Assembly: GCA_016841445.1 (NCBI GenBank)
Contig: JAENZD010000005.1
Location: forward strand, 1-64,000
DNA from: Anaerolineaceae bacterium
GTDB lineage: Bacteria; Chloroflexota; Anaerolineae; Anaerolineales; Anaerolineaceae
Length of the DNA stretch: 64,000 bases
Direction of reading: 5' to 3'
The notes under the pieces were generated by a model. That model was not told the origin of the DNA. It saw nothing but the letters and a program-made list of their open reading frames with translations, and did no database searches. This document shows positions 15,743-26,214 of this stretch, piece by piece. The position numbers were made by a program, and so were the translations under genes. Each line of letters starts with the position of its first letter. The first letter of the stretch is position 1.

Positions 15743-18700
15743 ATGAAATGCGAGTTTTGTCAAGCTGATCTTCAAGCTGGAAGCCGCATCTGTAATGCCT
15801 GCGGTCACCCGTTGAGCGTCAATCCCGCTCTCGAAGATCTTTATTTTTCCCGCCTGGCAGCTAATGCCCCCCAGGAACTCATCCAAAAAATCCGCACTGC
15901 CCCTTACCTGTCAAAAGAACGACGAATGATCACTGCGATCCTGTTAACCATCGCCAACGTCGAAGAATTCACTGGGCGCATACCGGAGGAGGAAAGAACC
16001 CGTTTCCTCAATCAGGCACTTGATCGCTTCGCGAAGATCATTTTCGATTTCGAAGGGTCCATCGCAAAATTATGGGAAAACAGCATTTTAGCTTTCTTTG
16101 GCGCTCCAATCTCCCATGAAGACGACCCCCTGAGAGCTGTGCACGCGGCATCTGCGATCCTGGAAGAGAACCGGGTCTTAAGTGATGTCATTTCAGTTGA
16201 ATATCAAATCCCACTGCAGTTGAATCTGGTCATGAACACCGGCCCGGTTCTGATCGGGGAAATTAAATCCAACCTGAAATATGATTTCCAATCATTGGAG
16301 AACACCCTTGAATGCATGGATAATGCTCTTCGAGCTGGGGTACCGCATTGTGAAGTGGTCCTTTTCGAAGACACTTTCCGTTTCATTAAACCGTTTATCG
16401 AATGCCAGAAATTAGATGAGATCTATTGTGAGGATATCAATGAAACATTAAATCTCTGGCAGCTCATAAAAATCTTAAATGGCGAGAAAAACCTCCAGCG
16501 GCTGCCTGTTTCACAGCAAACCCCGTTGATTGGCAGAGAAAGAGAGCTGGACCTCTTGATGGAACTCAGCGAGACCGTCCTTGCGGGCTTAGGCCGAGTG
16601 GGAATCATCACAGGCGATCCCGGTATCGGGAAGTCAAGACTCGTCATGGAGTGGAAGCGCAATTTAAGGACGCTGCATCAACCTACCCGGATCCAATGGA
16701 TTGAAACCCAGGGATTTGCCTTTGGACGCGAGCTTGCTTACCATTTATTGAAAGGCTTATTACGGAGTACGCTTGAAATACCTTACGGTGCTTCTCAACA
16801 GCAGTCGGGTATCAGTTTATCAAAAGCACTTGATAACTTGATAGGGGCTGATAATGAAAACCTTTACCTGTATCTGGCCCATCTCCTGGAAATTCCGCTT
16901 TCGGATGAACAAGAATCCCGAGTCCACCAATTAAATGCAATTGAACTGCGCAGCCAGTATCAACAGGCACTGGTTAAGCTGTTCAAACAGCTTTCTGTTG
17001 AACGTCCTCTGATCATCGTTTTGGAAGATCTTCATTGGGCAGATGCTTCCTCGATTGACTTGCTGATCGATCTACTGCCAATCACTGCTTCAGCACCGAT
17101 TTTATTTTGCCTGGTATCCCGCCAAGATCGTGATTCTCACGGTTGGCGCTTGATCAGGGCTGGACGAGAAAAAATTGGCCCTCGCTTGAGAAGGATTGAT
17201 TTATCGAACCTGAATGAAGAAAACAGTCAGGCAATGGTCCGGAACCTGATTGATATCGATGAAATACCTGCTATCATCCGAGATGTTGTCCTGGCAAAGT
17301 CCGAAGGCAATCCTTATTTCATTGAAGAGCTTGTCCGCATGCTGATCAATGAAGGTGTCCTGATCAAACGAAATGAGCGCTGGATCGTTTCACCAAAGGT
17401 TGACCCAAAGAAAATCCCAGGCAGCTTGCAGGGTTTACTGAATGCGAGTATCGACCGTTTACCACCAGAGGCTCGTGTAACGCTGCGCATTGCCAGTGTG
17501 ATTGGTCGAACATTTCCAGAAAGTGTGATCGAAAATGTGATGAAAACGCATGCACCCAGCCTGGCCCTGATGGAGCAATTAAGCACTTTGGAATCCATTG
17601 GCATGGTTCAGGTTGCACAGGTTAAACCGGAGTTAATTTATCAATTCCAGCACATCCTGCTGCATGAAGCTGCTTATCATTCCATCATCGAGACGGATAG
17701 GCAGGATTTGCATTTAAGCGTTGGGCAAGCCTTGGAAAACCTTTACCCGGACCAGAAAGAACGCCTGGCTTCCCAATTAGCGCACCATTTTTTGGAAGCA
17801 AAAGACCAGGAAAAAGCACGCCGCTACCTTGATTTGGCAGGCCATGTTGCCATGGATGCATTCGCTAATGCTGAATCAGAAACATATTTCAGCCAGGCAA
17901 TATCAATCACAAAGGATACATCAGACCTGGCACACCTTTATTCAGATCTTGGGGAATCGCTGGCGCAGCAAGCAAAACATCGGGAAGCAGTACAGGCATG
18001 GAATAATGCCATCAATCATCTCAAAGGCTTAGACAAACCAGATCAGCTTGCCAGGGTTTATGCCAGGTCAGCTCGCTCGGCATGGTGGGGGTACGATCCG
18101 AAAAGGAGCCTTGAAATTTGTCTTGAGGGGTTAAAAGCTGTTGAAGGTGCTGTCGAAAGTCCTGATATTGCATACCTCATCCACGAGACTGGTCGTGCGT
18201 ACTTATTTAACGACCTGCCGGAAAAAGCCCGGGCTTACAGCGAACAAGCCCTTGAAATGGCCAAGCGTTTGGATGCATTTGATGTTCAGGCAGAATCCCT
18301 CGCGACCATCGGGATATTACCAACCGTCAAATCAAAACAGGCAATTGCGGCATTGGAAATGGCCGTCAGGATCAGCGAATCCCATCATTTGTTTGGATCG
18401 GCTTCCAGGGCGTATATTAATCTGGCAGCCGTCATCGACAACCTGGGTGAGGCCCGGTTAGCCCGTGATTACCGGTTGCGCGCTATTGAAATGGGCAACC
18501 GGGCTGGGGGTGTTTCAGATGAGATCCTGGTCAACCAGGCTATCGTGAACGCCTCGCTTTGGTTAGCAGATTTCCAGGATGCTGAGAAACGGATCAACCA
18601 AATGCGGCAAGTTTCACAGCAGAGGGATGCTTATTTAGATGAAAACACCTTGAACTTGCTTTATCTACAAGGGAACCTCCACCGCCTGCGGGGTAATTTC

Positions 18701-20125
18701 TCAATGGCTGTAGAAATATTCAATGATCTGATCGACCGCAGCCGTCAAATCCACGACGCTGAAAGGAGTTTACAGGCAAACCGCGCCATAGCTGAGGTGA
18801 CCCTGGAAACTTACCTGCTGACTGAAGATAAAGATTCTCGTTCAAATATTGATGTTGCATTGAACATGATCACAGATGCCTTTCATTCCGGGGAAAGAAA
18901 ATCACATCCTAAGGACGTTTCCACCTGCGCACTTTTCAGCGATATTTACGCTGTCAAAGGTGATTTTTCAGCTGCAGAAGAAGCTCTTGAAGCTGCGAAC
19001 GAGTATTACCGGGGCCAACCTGTGATGCATGACCGCGTCAGGATCATAACATCCCAGAGTCGCTTGGAAGCAGCCCAAAACAATATCCAGGACGCAATTG
19101 ATCACCTCTCTGAAAGTGCGGAAATGCTGGGGAAAATGGAAGGTCGTTGGTGGCGTGCCCGAATCTGGTTGGAAATGGGCAATCTGTATTTACAACGCAA
19201 TGACCCGGAAGATGTAGACCAGGCGCAATCATTATTCCGTGAAGCCCTGGCCGAATTCAAAGACATGAATGTTGATTACTATCCTGATCTGATCATTGAA
19301 AAATTGCGCCAGGTTAAACATCACTCCCGAGCCCAGGCTATCGCACATCGGAAGCTAAACCAGGAATTGGCAGAAGCAGGTCGCGTCCAACATACCTTCA
19401 TCCCAACCCATTCTCCGGAAGTCCCTGGTTATGATATTTCAGGTGTTCTTCTGCCTGCCAGAGAAACTTCCGGTGATTTTTTTGATTTTATAGATCTGGA
19501 CGATGGCAAATTAGGGATTGCTGTCGCCGATGTTGGGGATAAGGGGGCTGGTGCTGCCCTTTACATGGCAATGAGCCGCACCCTGATCCGTACTTACGCC
19601 GGGGAATATCGCTTGAGTCCGGAGGAAGTCATCCACCAGGTCAACCGGCGCATCTTATCGGACACCCAGCGCGGCATTTTCCTGACAGCTGTATATGCGG
19701 TTTTGGACTTCAACCAAAACACCCTGACGTATGTCAACGCTGGACATAACCCACCTATTTTGATAAAGCCCCTGGAAAAAGGGGTTAACCTGACTTCGCT
19801 GCTGCGAACCGGGACATTGCTCGGCATATTTCAGGAAAATACATGGGAATCAAAGATGATTGATTTGAATCCCGGAGAAACCCTTGTATTCTACACCGAT
19901 GGGATCACTGAGGCACAAAATGAAGATGGGGAATTCTTTGACAGCATAAGGTTAGCTAAAGTTCTTGGTGAAGCTTATAACCCCTCAGCGGAGATACTCA
20001 GAAATGCCATCCTGGAATCCTTACAGGCTTTCACAGGAACGGCTCCCCGGTTGGATGATATCACCCTGATCGTGGTCACCTGCAAAGCGGATGGAGAAAA
20101 AGAGTCCCAACAGAAAAACCAATAA
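15743..20125 (+). CDS. Zinc ribbon, pseudo-cyclase, STAND ATPase, TPR and PP2C phosphatase fusion
   Basis: A 1460-residue cytoplasmic signalling protein. A CxxC...CxxC zinc ribbon (3-20) is followed by a class III nucleotidyl cyclase homology domain (about 60-240). There the two metal aspartates are Asn72 (in NVEEFT) and Asn113 (in ENSILAFFG), so it should be inactive. A STAND/AAA ATPase comes next, with Walker A GDPGIGKS (about 290-297) and Walker B LIIVLED (about 424-430). A long helical TPR-like region covers about 660-1190. The C-terminal SpoIIE/RsbU-type PP2C (about 1215-1450) keeps its metal ligands: GDFFDF, ADVGDKG, YTDGITEA and LDDITL. The likely output is dephosphorylation of an anti-sigma-antagonist-like partner, but none is encoded nearby. 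Confidence 0.88.
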   Translation: MKCEFCQADLQAGSRICNACGHPLSVNPALEDLYFSRLAANAPQELIQKIRTAPYLSKERRMITAILLTIANVEEFTGRIPEEERTRFLNQALDRFAKIIFDFEGSIAKLWENSILAFFGAPISHEDDPLRAVHAASAILEENRVLSDVISVEYQIPLQLNLVMNTGPVLIGEIKSNLKYDFQSLENTLECMDNALRAGVPHCEVVLFEDTFRFIKPFIECQKLDEIYCEDINETLNLWQLIKILNGEKNLQRLPVSQQTPLIGRERELDLLMELSETVLAGLGRVGIITGDPGIGKSRLVMEWKRNLRTLHQPTRIQWIETQGFAFGRELAYHLLKGLLRSTLEIPYGASQQQSGISLSKALDNLIGADNENLYLYLAHLLEIPLSDEQESRVHQLNAIELRSQYQQALVKLFKQLSVERPLIIVLEDLHWADASSIDLLIDLLPITASAPILFCLVSRQDRDSHGWRLIRAGREKIGPRLRRIDLSNLNEENSQAMVRNLIDIDEIPAIIRDVVLAKSEGNPYFIEELVRMLINEGVLIKRNERWIVSPKVDPKKIPGSLQGLLNASIDRLPPEARVTLRIASVIGRTFPESVIENVMKTHAPSLALMEQLSTLESIGMVQVAQVKPELIYQFQHILLHEAAYHSIIETDRQDLHLSVGQALENLYPDQKERLASQLAHHFLEAKDQEKARRYLDLAGHVAMDAFANAESETYFSQAISITKDTSDLAHLYSDLGESLAQQAKHREAVQAWNNAINHLKGLDKPDQLARVYARSARSAWWGYDPKRSLEICLEGLKAVEGAVESPDIAYLIHETGRAYLFNDLPEKARAYSEQALEMAKRLDAFDVQAESLATIGILPTVKSKQAIAALEMAVRISESHHLFGSASRAYINLAAVIDNLGEARLARDYRLRAIEMGNRAGGVSDEILVNQAIVNASLWLADFQDAEKRINQMRQVSQQRDAYLDENTLNLLYLQGNLHRLRGNFSMAVEIFNDLIDRSRQIHDAERSLQANRAIAEVTLETYLLTEDKDSRSNIDVALNMITDAFHSGERKSHPKDVSTCALFSDIYAVKGDFSAAEEALEAANEYYRGQPVMHDRVRIITSQSRLEAAQNNIQDAIDHLSESAEMLGKMEGRWWRARIWLEMGNLYLQRNDPEDVDQAQSLFREALAEFKDMNVDYYPDLIIEKLRQVKHHSRAQAIAHRKLNQELAEAGRVQHTFIPTHSPEVPGYDISGVLLPARETSGDFFDFIDLDDGKLGIAVADVGDKGAGAALYMAMSRTLIRTYAGEYRLSPEEVIHQVNRRILSDTQRGIFLTAVYAVLDFNQNTLTYVNAGHNPPILIKPLEKGVNLTSLLRTGTLLGIFQENTWESKMIDLNPGETLVFYTDGITEAQNEDGEFFDSIRLAKVLGEAYNPSAEILRNAILESLQAFTGTAPRLDDITLIVVTCKADGEKESQQKNQ

Positions 20126-20326
20126 AAACACCCATGACGATCTCAGACATGGTATTCCCCACACTATGCGACTGACCTGTGCGCCCGCCATCCTTTTGGA
20201 GCCATGTCAGCCCAGCCATTCGGGTGTCGGCAAAGCCCCACCTCCGCCTGTCAACATACCATTGGTAGGTCTCATTTCCAACGTGACAATCAAAAAATCT
20301 TCTCTACGATTTTTCAGGGTGAAATC

Positions 20327-20361
20327 AATAAAAAAAGTCTGACACCGAAATGCCAGACTTT
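20327..20361 (-). terminator. Intrinsic terminator of the clpC transcript
   Basis: On the minus strand an 8-bp stem AAAGTCTG (20361-20354) pairs with CAGACTTT (20341-20334) across a 12-nt loop and runs into seven T. It lies 20 nt beyond the clpC stop codon. Confidence 0.75.
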
Positions 20362-20381
20362 CAATTGATCGTTACTAATCC

Positions 20382-22853
20382 TTAGCTATCGACTTCAGCT
20401 TTCTTCATATTGGAAACCTCTACGGATTTCTTTTTCGTGAACACAACTTCATTCTCTTCGATGTCAACCAGGACCGTTTCACCTTTTGAAAATTCACCGG
20501 AAAGCAAGCTGACAGATAACGGGCTTTCCACATGCTTCTGCAGTGCTCGTTTCAAGGGCCTTGCACCAAATGCTGGGTCATAACCCTCATTTGCCAGCCA
20601 CTCCACAGCCTCGGGGGTTAACTCGACATTCAATCCATGATCAGATAAGCGTGACCGGATATCTTCCATTTGCAGCTCAACAATCCTGTGCATATGCTCA
20701 ATCGTTAGCGGGGAGAAGAGGATAATCTCATCAATCCGGTTCAGGAACTCAGGCCGGAAAGCATCCTTCAGTGCTTTTTCAATCTTCTCCCGGTTTCCCT
20801 GGTCACCTTCTTGAACAGAACCCAGGAACCCAAGTGTACCGCTCTTGGTGACATACTCCGTCCCAAGGTTGCTGGTCATGATCAACACAGTATTACGGAA
20901 GTCCACAACACGCCCCTGGCCGTCAGTCAGCCGTCCGTCATCCAGAATCTGGAGCAACGCGTTCCATACTTCAGGGTGCGCCTTTTCGATCTCGTCAAAC
21001 AGTACCACACGATAAGGACGCCTGCGTACTGCTTCTGTCAGCTGGCCGCCCTCTTCGTAACCCACATAGCCAGGAGGGGCGCCAAACAAGCGGGCCACAC
21101 TGTGCTGCTCACGGTATTCACTCATATCGATTCGGACCATGGCTTCTTCATCATCAAACATGAAAGCCGCCAATGCTTTTGCCAGCTCAGTTTTTCCAAC
21201 ACCGGAAGGTCCAATAAAAATAAAGGAACCGATCGGACGCCGGGGATCTTTCAATCCGCTCCTGGCTCGCCTGATCGCATCTGCGACTGCTGCCACGGCT
21301 TCAGATTGCCCAATCAGGCGTTCGTGGATGCGCTCTTCCATCTGGAGCAGCTTATCTTTTTCATCCTCCATCATTTGGGAAACGGGGATACCCGTCCACT
21401 GGTTGATGACTTCAGCGATATCATTAATATCGACAATCTCATCCAGCTTGTGATCCTGCTCCCAAATGTCACGCTCGGCGTTGAATTTTTCTTCAATCCG
21501 CAGGCGTTCTGATTTCATCTGGGCGGCGCGTTCGTAATCCCGCTCGACACCAGCCTGTTCTTCCTCTTTAAGCAGCCGGTCTATCTCGGTTTTCAGATCT
21601 TTGAGATCATCCGGAAGAGAATATAAAGCCACGCGTAATTTCGCAGCTGCCTCGTCCATCAGGTCAATCGCTTTATCGGGCAGTCTGCGGTCTGTGACAT
21701 ATCGGGCTGAAAGCTTTGCGGCTTCAACCAGGGCAGCATCTGAGAAGGTCACTTTATGGTGTGCCTCATACCGGTCCCGTAAACCTCGCAGCATGGCAAT
21801 CGTTGCGTCTACTGAAGGTTCTTCCACGTAAATCGGGGCGAAACGTCGTTCAAGGGCAGCATCTTTTTCAATGTGCTTATGATACTCATCCAGGGTGGTT
21901 GCGCCGACGCACTGCAGTTCGCCTCTCGCCAGGGCAGGCTTCAGCATGCTGGAAGCATCCATAGCGCCCTGCGCAGCACCTGCGCCGACGACAGTATGGA
22001 GCTCATCAATGAACAGAATGATCTCACCCTCCGAGCGCTGGATTTCTTCAATTGCTGCTTTCAAACGTTCTTCAAACTCACCGCGAAACCGTGAACCGGC
22101 AATCATCGCGCCCAGGTCAAGGGAAATCACCCTCCGTCCCATCAAAATCTCAGGCACGTCATTTGTTGCGATTTTCTGGCTCAAGCCTTCAACAATTGCT
22201 GTCTTGCCTACGCCGGCCTCACCAATCAGCACCGGGTTATTTTTCGTGCGCCGGCAGAGGATCTGGATCAGCCGGAGAATTTCTGTATCTCTTCCAATAA
22301 CCGGATCCAGCTTGCCCTCATGGGCAAGGGTGGTCAGGTCACGGGAATACTTCTCAAGGGTACGGTAGCGGGATTCAGCTTTCGGATCAGTCACCTTTTG
22401 CCCGCCGCGCAATTCTTCAATGGCATCCAGGACACGCTGGCGTGTAATACCCAGGTCTTCCAGGAGACGGGCTGAAGGGGTATTCCGCTCGCCTAAAATC
22501 GCCAGGAAGATATGCTCTGTCGAGATATATTCATCCTTCAAGCGGTTTGCTTCTTCATTCGCCTGGTCGATGATCCTTTTAACGCGAGGCGTGATAAAAA
22601 CTTGCCCGGCTCCGCCGCCAAAGATGTTGGCTTTGGGGCTGGTACGCAGGATATAATCCAGTCGTTCTTTGAAATTCTCAGGATCCACTTTGAGGATTTC
22701 CAACAATTGTGAAATCACACCCTGCGGCTGTTCAATCAATGCCAGCAGGATATGTTCTGTATCTATTTGGTTGTGCCCGTAGCGTTGTATGATCTCAGCT
22801 GCACGCTGCGCCGCTTCCTGGGCACGCTCTGTAAAACGGTCAAATCGCATCAT
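20382..22853 (-). CDS. clpC: ATP-dependent Clp protease ATP-binding subunit ClpC
   Basis: An 823-residue Hsp100 unfoldase. It has an N-terminal double Clp-N repeat (about 1-150), AAA1 with Walker A GEAGVGKT (about 208-215), and a UVR-type middle segment ([20 protein letters not shown], about 420-440). AAA2 follows, with GPSGVGKT and the sensor [13 protein letters not shown]. The short middle domain marks it as ClpC rather than ClpB. An LGF tripeptide in the AAA2 loop (SGTLGFLG) matches the ClpP-docking motif, so it probably feeds ClpP, which is not in this window. ATG codons at 22853 and 22850 are both possible. A TATAAT -10 box for it is at 22916-22911; no CIRCE or CtsR box was seen. Confidence 0.94.
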   Translation of the reverse strand: MMRFDRFTERAQEAAQRAAEIIQRYGHNQIDTEHILLALIEQPQGVISQLLEILKVDPENFKERLDYILRTSPKANIFGGGAGQVFITPRVKRIIDQANEEANRLKDEYISTEHIFLAILGERNTPSARLLEDLGITRQRVLDAIEELRGGQKVTDPKAESRYRTLEKYSRDLTTLAHEGKLDPVIGRDTEILRLIQILCRRTKNNPVLIGEAGVGKTAIVEGLSQKIATNDVPEILMGRRVISLDLGAMIAGSRFRGEFEERLKAAIEEIQRSEGEIILFIDELHTVVGAGAAQGAMDASSMLKPALARGELQCVGATTLDEYHKHIEKDAALERRFAPIYVEEPSVDATIAMLRGLRDRYEAHHKVTFSDAALVEAAKLSARYVTDRRLPDKAIDLMDEAAAKLRVALYSLPDDLKDLKTEIDRLLKEEEQAGVERDYERAAQMKSERLRIEEKFNAERDIWEQDHKLDEIVDINDIAEVINQWTGIPVSQMMEDEKDKLLQMEERIHERLIGQSEAVAAVADAIRRARSGLKDPRRPIGSFIFIGPSGVGKTELAKALAAFMFDDEEAMVRIDMSEYREQHSVARLFGAPPGYVGYEEGGQLTEAVRRRPYRVVLFDEIEKAHPEVWNALLQILDDGRLTDGQGRVVDFRNTVLIMTSNLGTEYVTKSGTLGFLGSVQEGDQGNREKIEKALKDAFRPEFLNRIDEIILFSPLTIEHMHRIVELQMEDIRSRLSDHGLNVELTPEAVEWLANEGYDPAFGARPLKRALQKHVESPLSVSLLSGEFSKGETVLVDIEENEVVFTKKKSVEVSNMKKAEVDS

Positions 22854-23013
22854 AATTTATAACATCCTTGGTTAATTTTCAATGTTACGCATTCTTTTTA
22901 GAACATTTGAATTATAACATTTTAAGGATCCAATATAAACCAATTTTTATAAGAAATTTATAAAATATTATGGTTATTAACATTCAATTGCAATTATTAC
23001 GCCAAATAGCAGC

Positions 23014-24036
23014 TTAGAGGATCAGCATTGCATCACCAAAGGAGAAGAAGCGGTATCCCTTTTCAACAGCAGTCTGATAAGTATCCAGGATCAATTCTCG
23101 GCCTGCAAACGCGCTGACAAGCATCAGTAAAGTGGATTTTGGCAGGTGGAAATTGGTGACCAGAGCATCCACAACCCTGAATTGATAACCCGGCAGGATA
23201 AACAAGTCAGTGGGACCTGAAAAAGCTTTAACCACATCCGCCCCCTCAGCAAATTTGGCCGCTGTTTCCAGGGTTCGAACGCTGGTTGTTCCGATCGCGA
23301 TGACCCTACCGCCCTCATTTTTGGCTTTGTTGATCAGATTTGCCGTTTCCTCGGGAAGATCGCACCACTCGGTGTGGATCTTATGCTCGCTGGGGACTGC
23401 TTCGGTCACTGGTGCGAATGTGTCCAGACCCACATGCAGTGTCAGCCGGGCAAAGAGTATACCTTTATCTTCCAATTTTTGGATGAGTTCGGGGGTGAAA
23501 TGCAGCCCAGCCGTCGGAGCAGCGGCTGACCCGGGATCCTTGGCATACACAGTCTGATACCTTTCCGGATCATCCAGTTGGGTATGGATATACGGCGGAA
23601 GCGGTACATGACCCACTTGTGTCAAATAGGGCTCAATGGGTTCGCTGAACTGGATCAGTCGCTCAGGGCCTTCTAAAACCTCGAGGATCGTGACATCCGG
23701 GCCGTTTTCAATCGTCAGACCTCGCCCTTCCTTCAAACCCTTGCCGCCACCTATAGCAGTCCAGGTGGTTGTGTTGTGTTTTTTTAATAGTAATAGTTCA
23801 GCTTTCCCCCCGCCGGTTTTTTTGCGGGCATAAATGCGTGCAGGGATCACCCTGGTTTCATTAATAACAAAGCAATCTCCAGGCTTCAAGAACGCATCGA
23901 TTTCCCAAAATGTCTTGTGCTCCACGGATTTTTGTTTGCGATTTAGAATTAATAAACGGGATTGATGCCTTGGGGTAACCGGTGTTTGGGCAATCCGGTC
24001 ATCCGGCAGATCGTAGTTAAAATCCTTTGTGCGCAT
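23014..24036 (-). CDS. queA: S-adenosylmethionine:tRNA ribosyltransferase-isomerase
   Basis: Transfers and isomerises the ribosyl group of SAM onto 7-aminomethyl-deazaguanine in tRNA, the penultimate queuosine step. At 340 residues it has the family's normal length. Motifs: FNYDLPDDRIAQTPVTPRHQ at the N-terminus, VINETRVIPARI (about 58-69), DPGSAAAPTAGLHFTPELI (about 168-186), HVGLDTFAPV, and VTNFHLPKSTLLMLVSAF near the C-terminus. ATG at 24036 is preferred to the GTG just before it. It starts 17 nt after ruvB, so the two are probably co-transcribed, with clpC farther downstream after a 160-nt gap. No other queuosine genes are in the window. Confidence 0.96.
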   Translation of the reverse strand: MRTKDFNYDLPDDRIAQTPVTPRHQSRLLILNRKQKSVEHKTFWEIDAFLKPGDCFVINETRVIPARIYARKKTGGGKAELLLLKKHNTTTWTAIGGGKGLKEGRGLTIENGPDVTILEVLEGPERLIQFSEPIEPYLTQVGHVPLPPYIHTQLDDPERYQTVYAKDPGSAAAPTAGLHFTPELIQKLEDKGILFARLTLHVGLDTFAPVTEAVPSEHKIHTEWCDLPEETANLINKAKNEGGRVIAIGTTSVRTLETAAKFAEGADVVKAFSGPTDLFILPGYQFRVVDALVTNFHLPKSTLLMLVSAFAGRELILDTYQTAVEKGYRFFSFGDAMLIL

Positions 24037-24053
24037 CACAATTAACTGATCTC

Positions 24054-25085
24054 TTAAAACAAGCGTTTCTGAGGTTCGTCATCCTGAAATTCCAGCCCCA
24101 GGTGATCGTAGGCATGACGTGTAACCAGCCGCCCCTGGGAGGTGCGCTCCAAGTATCCAAGCTGCAGCAAATAAGGTTCAACCACATCCATGATCGTATC
24201 GGGTTCCTCGCTCACAGATGCCGCAATCGTGTTCAACCCAACCGGGCCACCTCGATATTTTTCAATCACGCAAAGCAGCACCCTGCGGTCAAGGTCATCT
24301 AAACCCTGGTGATCGATATTCAATAGATCCAAAGCAGCTTCTGACACCGGTCCGGTAATTTTACCCTCGGCGCGCACCTGGGCATAATCCCTGACCCGGC
24401 GCAGCATTCTTAAAGCAACACGTGGTGTACCCCGTGAACGCTTCGCAATATTTTGAACGCCGTCGTCGTTATAATCGATCTGCAATAAACGGGCTCCCCT
24501 TTGGACAATTTCAAGCAGCGCATCAGTCTCATAATAATCCAGCCGGTAGGTAGCCCCAAAGCGTGCTCTCAGAGGTGAGGTGACCAGTGCCAGGCGGGTC
24601 GTCGCGCCTACGACCGTGAAATAAGGCAGCTTAAGACGAATAGAACGAGCAGCCGGTCCCTTCCCCAGGACAATATCCAGTGAAAAATCCTCCATCGCCG
24701 GGTAAAGGACTTCTTCCACAGCTCTGCCCAAACGATGGATCTCATCGATGAACAAGATATCCCCCGCACGCAGGTTGGTCAGGATGGCTGCCAGGTCCCC
24801 CGCCCGTTCAATAGCAGGTCCTGAAGTCACTTTAATATTGACGTTCATCTCATTTGCAAGAATGTGTGCCAGGGTGGTTTTGCCTAATCCGGGCGGACCG
24901 TAAAACAGCACATGGTCCAGAGCCTCAGAACGCAGCTTGGCTGCTTCGATCAGGATTTGAAGATTTTCTTTGATCTGCGTCTGTCCAATCATCTCTGAGA
25001 GCAAGGATGGACGCAAAGCGCGGTCGACCTGGTCTTCAATGTGTTCTTCACCGTTGGTAATTCGATCTGATGGGTCTGCGGTCAT
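24054..25085 (-). CDS. ruvB: Holliday junction branch migration ATPase RuvB
   Basis: The motor of the RuvAB branch-migration complex, 343 residues. [12 protein letters not shown] opens the family core, Walker A is [13 protein letters not shown] (about 65-77), Walker B is [12 protein letters not shown] (about 112-123), the sensor region reads [20 protein letters not shown], and the C-terminal winged helix has [17 protein letters not shown]. ruvA and ruvC are not adjacent. It is the first gene of the ruvB-queA pair. Confidence 0.97.
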   Translation of the reverse strand: MTADPSDRITNGEEHIEDQVDRALRPSLLSEMIGQTQIKENLQILIEAAKLRSEALDHVLFYGPPGLGKTTLAHILANEMNVNIKVTSGPAIERAGDLAAILTNLRAGDILFIDEIHRLGRAVEEVLYPAMEDFSLDIVLGKGPAARSIRLKLPYFTVVGATTRLALVTSPLRARFGATYRLDYYETDALLEIVQRGARLLQIDYNDDGVQNIAKRSRGTPRVALRMLRRVRDYAQVRAEGKITGPVSEAALDLLNIDHQGLDDLDRRVLLCVIEKYRGGPVGLNTIAASVSEEPDTIMDVVEPYLLQLGYLERTSQGRLVTRHAYDHLGLEFQDDEPQKRLF

Positions 25086-25169
25086 AGCCTCGATTATACC
25101 CGAACATGGCTAACAGGCATCTCCGTGTTTGGCTTCCACAATGAATTGGGGTCAATATTATCTCCCTCT

Positions 25170-25260
25170 TAGATACCCAGGTAACAGGTATCAGGAATTA
25201 GGGATCAGGTCATCAGGCAATCAGGGATCCGGTAAGCAGGTATTAGGTGATCGATAAGTA
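25170..25260. repeat. Degenerate CAGG/TTAGG short-repeat tract
   Basis: Imperfect units such as ATCAGG, AACAGG, TTAGGG and GATCAGG recur every 7-10 bp. It is the complement type of the CCTAATTGCC tract at 25470-25545, so the two tracts flank the transposase remnant in opposite orientation. The rest of the 500-bp gap between ruvB and the flavin reductase holds only the remnant and these tracts. Confidence 0.55.
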
Positions 25261-25310
25261 TGACCCGTCCTGAAATTGGTTTACAGGATTTACAGGTTAT
25301 AGGGAACGCA

Positions 25311-25430
25311 TTAAACAGCCACAGGAATATCAATAGCAGGAATATTATTGATATTATCATGACACACTTTCTTAGGTGTTGCCATTCCCAACGATAAATG
25401 CCGTCTATCTGTATTAAATAAACCACCCAC
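25311..25430 (-). mobile_element. C-terminal fragment of a transposase
   Basis: On the minus strand a short frame ending at TAA (25313-25311) reads NTDRRHLSLGMATPKKV in its middle. This matches the C-terminal (Y)NxxRxHxSLGxxTPxEV signature of integrase-core (DDE) transposases such as the IS481 and IS3 families. Just upstream, WQRVGGLF resembles the preceding helix. Nothing else of the gene is recognisable, so this is a relic. Confidence 0.6.
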
Positions 25431-25469
25431 CCGCTGCCAGTTATGAAGTTCCAACTACAAGATACGCCA

Positions 25470-25545
25470 CTCACCATTCACAATTTACCCATTCACCTAA
25501 TTGCCTAATCGCCTAATTGCCCGACCCCTAATCCCCTTATCCCTA
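25470..25545. repeat. Degenerate CACCATTCACC / CCTAATTGCC repeat tract
   Basis: It starts with CACTCACCATTCACAATTTACCC and moves into units CACCTAATTGCC, TAATCGCC and TAATTGCCC, then CCCCTAATCCCC. It is related to the tracts at 5146-5190 and 42334-42408. The flavin reductase promoter lies just downstream. Confidence 0.65.
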
Positions 25546-25585
25546 AAAACTGGTATCATCAACCTATCATCTTGAAGGAGGACCT

Positions 25586-26113
25586 ATGCCCAGAAACACA
25601 ATCGAAATCGCTGATCTACGAATCCAACCCCATGATCTTTTCCATCACCAATGGTGCCTGTTAACCTCGGGTGACTATACGAAACACGAATTTAACACCA
25701 TGACAATCGGCTGGGGTGCACTTGGGACAATGTGGAGCCGCCCTTTTGCCTTCGTCGCCGTCAGGCATTCCCGCTATACCTATGAATTTATGCAAAAATT
25801 CGATACCTTCACGGTTTCCGCCTTCCCCTCCGAATTTCATGACGCCTTAAGCTACCTGGGCGCCCATTCCGGTAGAGATATTGATAAAATTTCCGAATCC
25901 GGCTTGACCCCTGAACCCTCCATCATCATACCTGCCCCCTCCTTTAAAGAGGCTGAAATCGTGATCGAGTGCCGGAAAATGTATGCCGATGATCTCAACC
26001 CGGTTCATTTTCTGGATGAAACCATTTACAAGCAATATCCGAACAGGGATTTTCATCGCATTTATTATGGCCAGATCCTGCATGTAACAGGTGTTGAAAA
26101 ATATATTCAATAA
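25586..26113 (+). CDS. Flavin reductase-like FMN-binding protein
   Basis: A 175-residue protein of the flavin reductase-like split-barrel family, which binds FMN and often reduces it with NAD(P)H. Visible family features are NTMTIGWGALGTMWSRPFAF (about 37-56), the VRHSRYTYEFM stretch that contacts the flavin phosphate, FTVSAFP (about 72-78), and the end YGQILHVTGVEKYI. The ribosome site GAAGGAGGACC precedes the ATG. It is probably monocistronic; the gap to the next gene is about 100 nt. Partner and substrate unknown. Confidence 0.82.
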   Translation: MPRNTIEIADLRIQPHDLFHHQWCLLTSGDYTKHEFNTMTIGWGALGTMWSRPFAFVAVRHSRYTYEFMQKFDTFTVSAFPSEFHDALSYLGAHSGRDIDKISESGLTPEPSIIIPAPSFKEAEIVIECRKMYADDLNPVHFLDETIYKQYPNRDFHRIYYGQILHVTGVEKYIQ

Positions 26114-26214
26114 AATCAGTTAACGCTAACGGAAATGAATCTGTTAATTCCTTTTTGATCTTAGCGAAAAACGACCCTCAATAAAACGCCAGTATAGTTT
26201 TTGAGGAAATGAAA

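Noticed and set aside
20811-21512. A 233-codon open frame on the plus strand
   Set aside because: It lies entirely antisense to clpC, whose motifs are certain, and has no ribosome site or recognisable family.
22854-23013. CIRCE or CtsR operator upstream of clpC
   Set aside because: The short upstream region has a -10 box but no TTAGCACTC-x9-GAGTGCTAA or AGTCAAA-type repeats.
25205-25477. A 90-codon minus-strand open frame as a membrane protein gene
   Set aside because: It runs through degenerate repeats and another phase of the transposase relic, with no ribosome site.
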